Below are positions 1 to 5,866 of a stretch of DNA of 12,567 bases, piece after piece. This DNA comes from Pseudomonadota bacterium. Lineage in GTDB: Bacteria > Desulfobacterota > Desulfobacteria > Desulfobacterales > RPRI01. Numbering within the stretch: position 1 is the first letter of the stretch; each line of letters opens with the position of its first letter. The notes under the pieces were generated by a model, which had not been told where the DNA came from, did not search any database, and saw nothing but the letters and a program-made list of their open reading frames with translations. The translations under genes were made by a program, and so were the position numbers. The stretch spans positions 1-12,567 of the forward strand of contig JAHJRK010000553.1 in the NCBI GenBank assembly GCA_018830925.1. The letters are read 5' to 3'.

Positions 1-381
1 AACAAGCGCTTTTGCTTTCGAGTCATTGAGCTGATATTCCATTTCTTCGGCAGAGAGAAGCGGCGATACACCTGAAACAACGCATCCGGCTTTCAATGTT
101 CCCAGCCACGCTATCACATATTCAGGGATATTCGGGAGGTTGATTCCGACCACATCCCCTTTTTTCAGCCCGTTTTGAATAAGCATATTGGCGAACTTGT
201 TTGCATACCTGTCGAGCTGTGCAAAGGTCACCTCAACGCCTAAGAAAGAAAACGCTGCCTTGTCAGGAAATTTTTCAAATGCTGGCCTGATAACATCTAC
301 ATACGAGGTTTCCCATCTTTTCGGATCAACATCTTTAAGCCCGGCATCATACGATTTTCTCCAGAATTGTTCCTTTTCCAT
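1..381 (-). CDS. AMP-forming acyl-CoA synthetase (long-chain fatty acid CoA ligase-like), N-terminal part only
   Basis: Only the first 127 codons are present; the gene continues past the left edge. The start is the ATG at 381-379, preceded on the minus strand by GGGAGG about 9 bases upstream. The translation begins MEKEQFWRKSYDAGLKDVDP and contains the N-terminal subdomain of the ANL superfamily: a fatty-acyl-CoA-ligase-like opening, then KGDVVGINLPNIPEY near residues 74-88 and WLGTLKAGCVVSGVSPL near 92-108, a stretch well conserved in FadD-type ligases. Family members activate a fatty or other carboxylic acid with ATP to an acyl-adenylate and transfer it to CoA. The AMP-binding P-loop, the adenylate-contacting motifs and the C-terminal hinge lie outside the window, so substrate cannot be assigned and activity cannot be judged. 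It is divergent from the downstream yedK-like gene and has no visible operon partner. Confidence 0.87.
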   Translation of the reverse strand, partial: MEKEQFWRKSYDAGLKDVDPKRWETSYVDVIRPAFEKFPDKAAFSFLGVEVTFAQLDRYANKFANMLIQNGLKKGDVVGINLPNIPEYVIAWLGTLKAGCVVSGVSPLLSAEEMEYQLNDSKAKALV

Positions 382-438
382 GATAAAATATCCTCCCGCC
401 TTTAATTTGAACTGATGTGCTGAAGAGCCTGCCGATAA

Positions 439-466
439 TTGACATTTTTTTTGGAATCTGTATTTT
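439..466 (+). promoter_or_regulatory. Possible sigma70-like promoter for the yedK-like gene
   Basis: A perfect TTGACA (439-444) is followed after 16 bases by TATTTT (461-466). It points to the yedK-like gene about 280 bases downstream. The -10 is imperfect, the leader would be long, and AT-rich DNA yields such matches by chance, so this is tentative. Confidence 0.3.
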
Positions 467-514
467 CTGTTCTATAACTTAAAATATTATATTAATACAA
501 TAGATATTTAACTA

Positions 515-702
515 AGGGTTCGAGCGTCCCGGGATTCAAGGGTTCAAGTGACACGGGGTGAAGCATCAGCATTCAATTTTGAAAAATACTAATAAATTAT
601 GTGAATTAGTAAATGTTGTTATTTGGGGATTTGGGATATTCAACAAATAAAGTCTGTCAGAACTTAAGAAGACAAACACTTGAACTCTGGAACCCTCGAA
701 TC
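515..702. repeat. Pair of inverted GGGTTC/GATTCAAGGGTTCAAGTG-type repeats
   Basis: The left copy includes GATTCAAGGGTTCAAGTG at 533-550, preceded by GGGTTCGAG at 516-524. The right copy at 678-702, read on the minus strand, is GATTC-GAGGGTTC-CAGAGTTCAAGTG, that is the same words with a short insertion. The arms are about 130 bases apart. Simple intergenic repeats built of such words are familiar from many bacterial genomes; no function is evident. Confidence 0.5.
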
Positions 703-748
703 ATCGACCTCTTTATATCTGCCGATTGGGAGAAGCACCAAAAAGATT

Positions 749-1438
749 ATGTGTGGAAGATTTGCCCAGTTCAGCCCGATTTCTTTATTGCGGGAGGCTC
801 TTGATATCAGGGCCGTAAAATGCGATCCCGTTCAATCGTACAATGTGGCTCCGTCGCAGGATGTTCTTGCCGTCGTATGCTCTGGTGAAAGGATTCTGAC
901 AAAATTTTTCTGGGGTATTTCGCCACGCATATACAAAGAGAGTACAAAGCCGCCTTTGCTGATTAACGCGCGTCTTGAAACCATTGCGGAAAAACCGAGT
1001 TTCCGGGAAGCATACAGGTTCAGAAGATGCCTTCTCCCCGCTGACGGTTTTTATGAATGGGAAAAGGCCGGGGCAAAAAAACAGCCTTGGTTTTTTACAG
1101 CTCAATCAGGACAGCCATTTGCCTTTGCCGGTATCTGGGAAAAGCGGAAAGAAAAAGATGAATCCACCCGAAACACTTTTGCAATAATTACAACAGAAGC
1201 AGTCGTGCCGGTCAGTAAAATTCACAACAGGATGCCTGTAATCCTTGACCATAAGGCGTATGATATCTGGCTCAATCCGGACGAAAACGACCCTAAAAAA
1301 CTAAAGGCGATCATACTTGAAGGAATAATACCCAGAATATACGGATACCATGTTTCCGGCAGAATCAATTCCATTTCAAACAATGATCCTTCCTGCATCG
1401 AGCCTGTTGACTCAGAAGCAAACCATAAACAGAATTGA
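749..1438 (+). CDS. yedK: SRAP-family abasic-site DNA-protein crosslinking protein (YedK/HMCES)
   Basis: The product is a 229-residue SRAP-domain protein. The family shields abasic sites in single-stranded DNA by forming a stable thiazolidine crosslink through Cys2, and can also reverse it. The ATG at 749 is chosen because it places the obligatory cysteine at position 2 (MCGRF); an in-frame ATG at 680 would bury it behind 23 non-conserved residues. Other hallmark residues are present: YNVAPSQ (31-37), Asn73 in NARLET, Glu103 in GFYEW, His159 in IHNRMPV, and a C-terminal NSISNNDPSCIEPV (207-220), matching the family's catalytic Asn, Glu and His. GGGAGAAG lies about 13 bases upstream, a rather distant ribosome-binding site. 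Length is typical. It converges on the sugar dehydrogenase gene with 5 bases between stop codons. No SOS partner gene is visible. Confidence 0.94.
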   Translation: MCGRFAQFSPISLLREALDIRAVKCDPVQSYNVAPSQDVLAVVCSGERILTKFFWGISPRIYKESTKPPLLINARLETIAEKPSFREAYRFRRCLLPADGFYEWEKAGAKKQPWFFTAQSGQPFAFAGIWEKRKEKDESTRNTFAIITTEAVVPVSKIHNRMPVILDHKAYDIWLNPDENDPKKLKAIILEGIIPRIYGYHVSGRINSISNNDPSCIEPVDSEANHKQN

Positions 1439-1443
1439 AAACC

Positions 1444-2757
1444 CTACAGCCTCCAGTAGGTTATATTTATTCCTCTTGCTTCTTCCGGCCTGAAGGCTCC
1501 CTTTATATCCATCACGATACGAATATCATCCGAACATAGCCCGGCAATGCCCGAAAGTCCGAGTTCTCTGTAAGCCCTGTGAATTACAGCGATAATAACA
1601 GTATCGGCACCTGAAAGCTTATCAATATTTTTCTCAAGATCAAGCCCGTAATATTTCTTCGCTTCGGCAGCATCTGCAAGCGGGTCATGAATAAGCACGT
1701 CCACTCCGAAATCCTTAAGTTCATTCACAATATCAACAACCTTCGTATTCCGAAGATCAGGAACATCCTCCTTGAAGGTAAGTCCGAGAATGGCTATCCT
1801 GGCACCCCGCACCTGTTTTCCGGCCCTGATGAGCAGTTTTACCGCCTTTTCGGCAATATATTTTCCCATGCCGTCGTTTATCCTGCGTCCCGCAAGAATC
1901 ATCTCGGGATGGTAGCCAAGAGCCTCGGCCTTGAATGTCAGGTAATACGGATCAACACCTATACAGTGTCCCCCTACAAGCCCCGGTCTGAATGGGAGAA
2001 AATTCCATTTTGTGCCGGCAGCTTCAAGAACCTCCAAAGTATCAATACCCATTTTATTGAAAATCATCGAAAGTTCATTTACAAGAGCTATGTTTAAATC
2101 TCTTTGGGTGTTTTCAATGACTTTTGCCGCTTCAGCAACCTTAATGGAAGAAGCAATATGAATACCGGCTTTTACAATCCTGCCATAGACAAGCGAAAGA
2201 AGTTCGCCTGTTTCCCGGTCCGATCCTGAAACAACCTTAATGATGTTGTCTATTGTATGAATCTTGTCTCCTGGATTTATTCTCTCGGGAGAATATCCCA
2301 TTTTAAAATCAACGCCGTATTTAAAACCCGACCCGGCTTCAATAAGAGGAGCGCAGATCTCTTCAGTTACTCCGGGATATACGGTCGATTCAAAGACCAC
2401 GATCGAGCCTTTTATAATGTGTTTTCCGACTGTTGCAGCGGCATTTTTCACAGGAGACAAATCGGGGATTTTGTATTCATCTATTGGCGTTGGAACTGCG
2501 ACTATTATCAGCCTGCAAAGGGAAAGCTCCATAGGATCAGCCGTATAATTTATCGTTGTCCCTGCAAGTTCTTCGGGTGTTACTTCAAGTGTTTTGTCGC
2601 AATATTTCTTAAGTTCATTTATTCTTTCAGGCTTACAGTCATAACCGGTTACTGAAAAATGTCTTGAAAGATGCACCGCCAGAGGAAGCCCTACATATCC
2701 CAATCCTATTACGGCTATTTTGTCCTCTCTTGCTGACAGCGATTCAAAAGTCACCAT
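1444..2757 (-). CDS. tviB: Nucleotide-sugar 6-dehydrogenase, TviB/WbpO type (UDP-N-acetylhexosamine dehydrogenase)
   Basis: This 437-residue cytoplasmic enzyme belongs to the UDP-glucose/GDP-mannose dehydrogenase family, which oxidises C6 of a nucleotide sugar to a uronic acid with two NAD+. The Rossmann motif GLGYVGLPLA is at 18-27, VPTPID at 88-93, ESTVYPG at 123-129, YSPERINPGD at 155-164, EAAKVIENTQRDLNIALVNE at 209-228, and the catalytic cysteine is Cys265 in GGHCIGVDPYYL. The NTQRD and FLPFRPGLVGGHCIG stretches resemble TviB/VipA and WbpO more than UDP-glucose dehydrogenases, so UDP-GlcNAc or UDP-GalNAc to the uronic acid is the likely reaction; exact substrate is uncertain. AAGGAG lies 12 bases before the ATG. 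The family usually sits in capsule or O-antigen clusters, but no glycosyltransferase or epimerase is nearby, so it appears to be an orphan copy. Confidence 0.9.
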   Translation of the reverse strand: MVTFESLSAREDKIAVIGLGYVGLPLAVHLSRHFSVTGYDCKPERINELKKYCDKTLEVTPEELAGTTINYTADPMELSLCRLIIVAVPTPIDEYKIPDLSPVKNAAATVGKHIIKGSIVVFESTVYPGVTEEICAPLIEAGSGFKYGVDFKMGYSPERINPGDKIHTIDNIIKVVSGSDRETGELLSLVYGRIVKAGIHIASSIKVAEAAKVIENTQRDLNIALVNELSMIFNKMGIDTLEVLEAAGTKWNFLPFRPGLVGGHCIGVDPYYLTFKAEALGYHPEMILAGRRINDGMGKYIAEKAVKLLIRAGKQVRGARIAILGLTFKEDVPDLRNTKVVDIVNELKDFGVDVLIHDPLADAAEAKKYYGLDLEKNIDKLSGADTVIIAVIHRAYRELGLSGIAGLCSDDIRIVMDIKGAFRPEEARGINITYWRL

Positions 2758-2862
2758 TTTTTATCCCAACTCCTTTTGTATTTCCCATATTTTACCGATT
2801 CGTTATCAAAAATGATATAACAGATTAACTACCATGAATTAATTAAAAAAGCATTAATAAAC

Positions 2863-2892
2863 TTGTAGCAGCATTCAGAATGATATTATAAT
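2863..2892 (+). promoter_or_regulatory. Probable sigma70-like promoter of the AAA_28 ATPase gene
   Basis: TTGTAG (2863-2868) and a perfect TATAAT (2887-2892) are separated by 18 bases and lie about 45 bases upstream of the ATPase start codon on the same strand. The distance and -10 match are good, the -35 is moderate. Confidence 0.45.
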
Positions 2893-2937
2893 GTATTTAA
2901 AATCACACTGATTTTTTATACACATTGGATAAAGCCT

Positions 2938-3462
2938 ATGCGCATAACAAACTGGTATGTAATAACAGGCGCCCCCTGCTCGGGAAAGACTTCCGTGATA
3001 TCCCGTATCGAACAGCTTGGATACAAGGTGGTCCACGAAACGGCACGGGCATATATCAATGAGGAGTTGAACAAAGGAAGAAGTCTCGATGAAATAAAAG
3101 CGGATATGTTCTTGTTCGAACACAACATATTTTGCAGGAAAATAGAGATAGAAGCTTTACTTCCTGACAAAGCGATTGTTTTTCTTGATCGCGCAATTCC
3201 GGACAGCATAGCCTATTTCAAGTTTGCGGGACTTGATCCGAAAGAGCCTGAAGAAAAGAGCACTGATATTCGCTACAGGAAAATTTTCCTGTTTGACAGG
3301 ATGCAGATAAAACATGATGAAGTCCGCAATGAAAACGAAGAGGATTCCATCCTAATTGAGCGTCTTATAGAAGAGACCTATAAAACGCTGGGTTATGAAA
3401 TCATGAGGGTTCCTGTTTTACCTGTCGGCAGGCGCACTGATTTTATCCTCGAAAACCTGTGA
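2938..3462 (+). CDS. Small P-loop ATPase/kinase-like protein, AAA_28 family
   Basis: The product is a 174-residue soluble protein with a P-loop at residues 10-18 (GAPCSGKTS) right after a beta strand (WYVITG). Then come HETARAYI near 34-41, a likely Walker B and substrate region VFLDRAIPDSIAYF near 81-94, and a basic helix with GRRTDF near the C-terminus. This layout matches AAA_28-type predicted ATPases, which are related to nucleoside and nucleotide kinases such as the NadR kinase domain; most have no proven substrate. Whether it phosphorylates a small molecule or acts as an ATPase cannot be told from sequence. A weak GGATAAAG precedes the ATG. The gene appears monocistronic, divergent from the sugar dehydrogenase and convergent with hicBA. 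No membrane segment or fused domain is visible. Confidence 0.8.
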   Translation: MRITNWYVITGAPCSGKTSVISRIEQLGYKVVHETARAYINEELNKGRSLDEIKADMFLFEHNIFCRKIEIEALLPDKAIVFLDRAIPDSIAYFKFAGLDPKEPEEKSTDIRYRKIFLFDRMQIKHDEVRNENEEDSILIERLIEETYKTLGYEIMRVPVLPVGRRTDFILENL

Positions 3463-3615
3463 ACCGAGATCCTTTTCCCCTTCTCATCCGGTTCCACCTG
3501 CCTGATTCGTTCATCGATTACCATGTCGTCATTTTACGCTGCAATTTGATGACATCATAGTCAATGTCCTCGACTTGCCAAACTTAATCCGGATGTTTCA
3601 ATATCTCTTATTATA

Positions 3616-3801
3616 CTATTTATCACTGATGCCGAGCTGGTTTCTAATAAGATCGCAAAGACTTTCCTTTATCTCAGCGTGACGTGGAACGGGAGATTTC
3701 CTCCCATTTTGGGGATTCATGTAGATGTCGTGCCTTCCGCCATGTCGTTTCAGATGACAGCCGGCTTTGACTAATTTGCGAATAAAATCAACCCGCTTCA
3801 A
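3616..3801 (-). CDS. hicA: HicA-type mRNA interferase toxin
   Basis: This 61-residue protein has the HicA dsRBD-like fold signature: an N-terminal helix (VDFIRKLVKAGCHL), then KRHGGRHDIYMNP with the expected catalytic His24, then PVPRHAEIKESL. HicA toxins cleave mRNA and tmRNA and are neutralised by HicB. The start codon is TTG at 3801-3799, overlapping the hicB stop TGA in the four bases TTGA, so translation is probably coupled to hicB. No ATG offers a better family alignment, since KRVDFIRKL is already the usual N-terminus. Length is full for the family. The antitoxin-first order matches many hicBA operons. No frameshift or catalytic loss is seen, so the toxin should be functional. Confidence 0.93.
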   Translation of the reverse strand: MKRVDFIRKLVKAGCHLKRHGGRHDIYMNPQNGRKSPVPRHAEIKESLCDLIRNQLGISDK

Positions 3802-4010
3802 ATATCCACACCGATTTCTTTTTGATAGACAGGAGCATGCATGTTGGGAAGAATCGCCGTATCGTCTTCCATCATCAACCGGTAGGCGTCTTTTACGCTT
3901 TCTTCAAGTTCTTCCAATGTCTCGCCTTGGCTGAAAACACCCGGCACCTCCTTGAGTCTGCCGACATACCAATCGTCATCCTTCCAGTATTCGAGAGTAA
4001 ATTGTCGCAT
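3798..4010 (-). CDS. hicB: HicB-type antitoxin, short form
   Basis: The product is a 70-residue antitoxin beginning MRQFTLEYWKDDDWYVGRL with the diagnostic HicB core: a degraded-RNase-H-like sheet, VPGVFSQGETLEELEESVKDAYRLM at 24-48, then a short tail. The ATG at 4010 is preferred because MRQFTLEY matches usual HicB N-termini and a G-rich AAGGGGGGG tract sits a few bases upstream; in-frame ATG (4034) and GTG (4043) starts would add only MRKKRGGK-like residues. HicB binds and blocks HicA. Longer HicB proteins carry a C-terminal ribbon-helix-helix or HTH domain for autoregulation; this one ends at residue 70 without one, so any repression would need another contact or protein. Its stop overlaps the hicA start by four bases. 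Confidence 0.92.
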   Translation of the reverse strand: MRQFTLEYWKDDDWYVGRLKEVPGVFSQGETLEELEESVKDAYRLMMEDDTAILPNMHAPVYQKEIGVDI

Positions 4011-4042
4011 CTTGCCCCCCCTTTTTTTTCTCATGGGTATCA

Positions 4043-4071
4043 CATTATCATGATTATGACAGGTTTTCCAA
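4043..4071 (-). promoter_or_regulatory. Probable hicBA promoter with palindromic operator over the -10 box
   Basis: On the minus strand TTGGAA (4071-4066) and GATAAT (4049-4044) are 16 bases apart, placing the transcription start about 27 bases before the hicB ATG. A 16 bp palindrome at 4043-4058, CATTATCATGATTATG on the plus strand, has only one non-complementary pair and covers the -10 and adjoining spacer, as expected for a repressor operator. Binding is inferred. Confidence 0.5.
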
Positions 4072-4218
4072 ACAAATAATCAGAGTAAAAAGCCCCATGG
4101 CTTGAAGGTCCTCTTTCTGAGGTTATGATTTTAAACATATAGAAAAATAGCCGGAAGTTGACTTTCCTTACGGAGTCAGTGCCGGGTTTCAAAAGGTTAT
4201 AAGGTAAAAACCAAAAAA

Positions 4219-5592
4219 TTAATATGTCCTGGAGAGGCGAAAACCAAGGTAGCTGTCCCTGTCAGCCGGGGTGAACTCGTTGCGATCCGCTGAACGGCAG
4301 TACCTCGCATCGTCGATCCAGCTGCCGCCCCGATCCACCCGGTACGAGCCCGAAGAAGGCCCGGTTGGATCAGTAACATAGCCCGACTGATAATCTCCTT
4401 TCCAGTCCTGAACCCACTCCCAGACATTACCGTGCATGTCGTAAAGCCCCCAGCTATTTGAATTCTTTTGAGCTACCGGATGTGTTTTCTTATCCGCATT
4501 ACCGCAATACCAGCCCAGAGCGTTCAGAACCGGGTCATGAGCGCAATCAGTTTTGGTTATCCCGCCGCCTGAAAAAGCTGCTTCACTTCCAGCTCTTGCC
4601 GCATACTCCCACTCGGCTTCTGTAGGGAGGCGGTAGTTATTTCCGCCCTCTTTCTGATTCAGCCGCCGGATAAATTCCTGCGCATCATTCCAGGAAACCT
4701 TCTCAACCGGGCAGTCACCACCGCAGTCTTTGAAATAAGACGGGTTGCTTCCCATGATGGACTGCCACTGCCCCTGGGTTACTTCGGTTGTCTGCATGTA
4801 GAACCCTCTGGTCAGGGTCACCTGATGCTGTGTTTCATCGCTGTCTCTTCCAAGCTCACCTGCTGGTGAGCCCATCATGAATGTGCCGGGCTTGATATAC
4901 ACAAATGTCATGCCGATGGAATTGGTGATTTTGGGCTCAAGTTCGGACGGCTTGGCCGCAACTGCCAGTTTCGACTCTGTTGCCGCAGGCCGCTCAACCT
5001 TTGTCATGCCGATGGAATTGGTGGTTTTCTGCTCCGGTTCGTCAACAGTCACAGTCCCCTGTTTCGACTCTGTTGTTTCAGGCTGCTCAACCTTTTCGCC
5101 AAGGAGCTTTTTCGCAAGCGTCATGGTTGAGCCGAGCAGATTATCAATTTCGCATCTGCACACATCCTCCGCGGAAAGCTCCACCTTCCCCGTTTTAACA
5201 TCTATCAACTGCATAGTAAGATAATATGTCTTCCCCACAATACCCACCGAACCGTGTACTATCTTTCCCACACCAAGTATCTGCCCCGCCTCTACCTTGC
5301 ACTCCTGTGCCACGCAGCCCGACATCTGAAATTTCTGCTCTCCGAGTATCTTGTTCATGTTGCCGCGGTCTATGACTTCGTACTTGTCGGACTGAGAAAA
5401 CTCGTGAATCACTCTATCCGAAAGCGGACGGGAAATACCCTTGTCTCCGGTTGTGACTTCAAAGTCAAAGATGGCAACGTAGTTGTCAACCGTCTTTATT
5501 TCGGGCTTGTTCTTTTTTTCGGTAGCCAAAGCGTCGGATACGGCAAGAATCAAAAAGAGTAACACCAAAAGAGCCTTGATTGCCTTCTTCAT
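4219..5592 (-). CDS. Secreted CsgG-like / SUMF1 (formylglycine-generating-enzyme-like) fusion protein
   Basis: The 457-residue product starts with a signal peptide (MKKAIKALLVLLFLILAVSDALA, probable cleavage after residue 23, no lipobox). Residues ~38-165 (VAIFDFEV, then DRVIHEFSQSDKYEVIDRGN and ILGVGKIVHGSV) resemble CsgG/LpoB-like periplasmic domains. A duplicated polar linker occupies 167-229. Residues ~222-457 form a SUMF1-type domain: NSIGMTFVYIKPGTFMMGSP, TEVTQGQW, RLPTEAEWEYAARAG, GLYDMHGNVWEWVQDW, RGGSW and GFRLSR. True sulfatase-activating FGEs use two cysteines after RGGS to bind copper; here the first is Asp427 and only Cys432 remains, so FGE activity is unlikely and a binding or other role in the periplasm is more plausible. 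The ATG at 5592 has GAGG eight bases upstream and is preferred over a GTG two codons earlier. It looks monocistronic. Confidence 0.87.
   Translation of the reverse strand: MKKAIKALLVLLFLILAVSDALATEKKNKPEIKTVDNYVAIFDFEVTTGDKGISRPLSDRVIHEFSQSDKYEVIDRGNMNKILGEQKFQMSGCVAQECKVEAGQILGVGKIVHGSVGIVGKTYYLTMQLIDVKTGKVELSAEDVCRCEIDNLLGSTMTLAKKLLGEKVEQPETTESKQGTVTVDEPEQKTTNSIGMTKVERPAATESKLAVAAKPSELEPKITNSIGMTFVYIKPGTFMMGSPAGELGRDSDETQHQVTLTRGFYMQTTEVTQGQWQSIMGSNPSYFKDCGGDCPVEKVSWNDAQEFIRRLNQKEGGNNYRLPTEAEWEYAARAGSEAAFSGGGITKTDCAHDPVLNALGWYCGNADKKTHPVAQKNSNSWGLYDMHGNVWEWVQDWKGDYQSGYVTDPTGPSSGSYRVDRGGSWIDDARYCRSADRNEFTPADRDSYLGFRLSRTY
4906..5094 (-). repeat. Internal tandem duplication in the linker of the CsgG/SUMF1-like protein
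   Basis: Two adjacent units, 5094-5002 (31 codons) and 5001-4906 (32 codons), each run from KVE(Q/R)P..TESK through an EP-rich stretch to TNSIGMT. The bases coding for NSIGMT and its flank are nearly identical in both units. The second NSIGMT is the true beginning of the SUMF1-like domain; the first is a detached copy in the linker. Confidence 0.75.
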
Positions 5593-5655
5593 TTGCACAG
5601 CCTCATTTTAAAGTTACTATTGGAATAGCATCATGTTATACGAACAACTTCGGGG

Positions 5656-5683
5656 TGAATATCATAACCACCTAAATTGTCAA
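5656..5683 (-). promoter_or_regulatory. Probable sigma70-like promoter of the CsgG/SUMF1-like gene
   Basis: On the minus strand a perfect TTGACA (5683-5678) is followed after 16 bases by TATTCA (5661-5656), with the start codon about 60 bases further on. It lies between repeat element A and the gene, supporting independent transcription from rlmI. Confidence 0.45.
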
Positions 5684-5711
5684 TGTAATTATGCCGATGA
5701 GGAAATTCTAT

Positions 5712-5864
5712 GACGAATTCGTAAAAAATTAAAATTCAGACGGTAAAGTAAAAAGCTCATTATACAAGGCACACAAATCTTGAGGAATGAAGCGTACACA
5801 CTTGTACGCTGCAATGACGAAAGATGAAGTGCAACACAGTAGAATGACTTTTTACAAAGCCGTC
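5712..5864. mobile_element. MITE-like palindromic element, copy A, with 6 bp flanking duplication
   Basis: This 153 bp copy begins GACGAATTCGTAAAAAATT and ends TTTTTACAAAGCCGTC; the end read backwards is GACGGCTTTGTAAAAAGT, so the termini are imperfect inverted repeats. An internal copy of the same terminus starts at 5739 (GACGGTAAAGTAAAAAG). The core 5739-5864 is a near-palindrome centred on an 8 bp perfect stem AGCGTACA/TGTACGCT (5791-5798 and 5803-5810). TTCTAT flanks both sides (5706-5711 and 5865-5870), as expected for a target-site duplication. No transposase is encoded. Closely related copies are at 7087-7238 and 9558-9710 in the same orientation. Confidence 0.8.
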
Positions 5865-5866
5865 TT

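Larger units (their letters stand above)
382..748. other. Gene-free intergenic stretch with degenerate repeats
   Basis: This 367 bp stretch separates two divergent genes. It holds an AT-rich block around 470-512, a possible plus-strand promoter (listed separately) and two inverted GGGTTC-type repeat copies around 515-702. The short open frames here have no recognisable protein features and one overlaps the yedK gene out of frame, so I see no gene. Confidence 0.6.

Noticed and set aside
680..748. Upstream ATG start for the yedK-like gene
   Set aside because: The SRAP mechanism needs Cys at position 2; the 23 extra residues derive from repeat-containing intergenic DNA.
613..804. 63-codon plus-strand frame before yedK
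   Set aside because: It overlaps the yedK start out of frame, contains repeat sequence, and shows no recognisable motif or good ribosome site.
1443..1460. CCTAC/GTAGG hairpin followed by TTATATTTATT as a yedK terminator
   Set aside because: The stem is only 5 bp, lies inside the end of the convergent dehydrogenase gene, and the T-tract is interrupted.
3461..3494. GAACCG/CGGTTC inverted repeat after the AAA_28 gene
   Set aside because: A 6 bp stem with a 22-base loop and no following T-tract is not convincing as a terminator.
3463..3615. Possible gene remnant between the AAA_28 gene and hicA
   Set aside because: Minus-strand translations give short plausible peptides (for example DIDYDVIKLQRKMTTW, then stop), but no frame is long enough and no family is recognisable.
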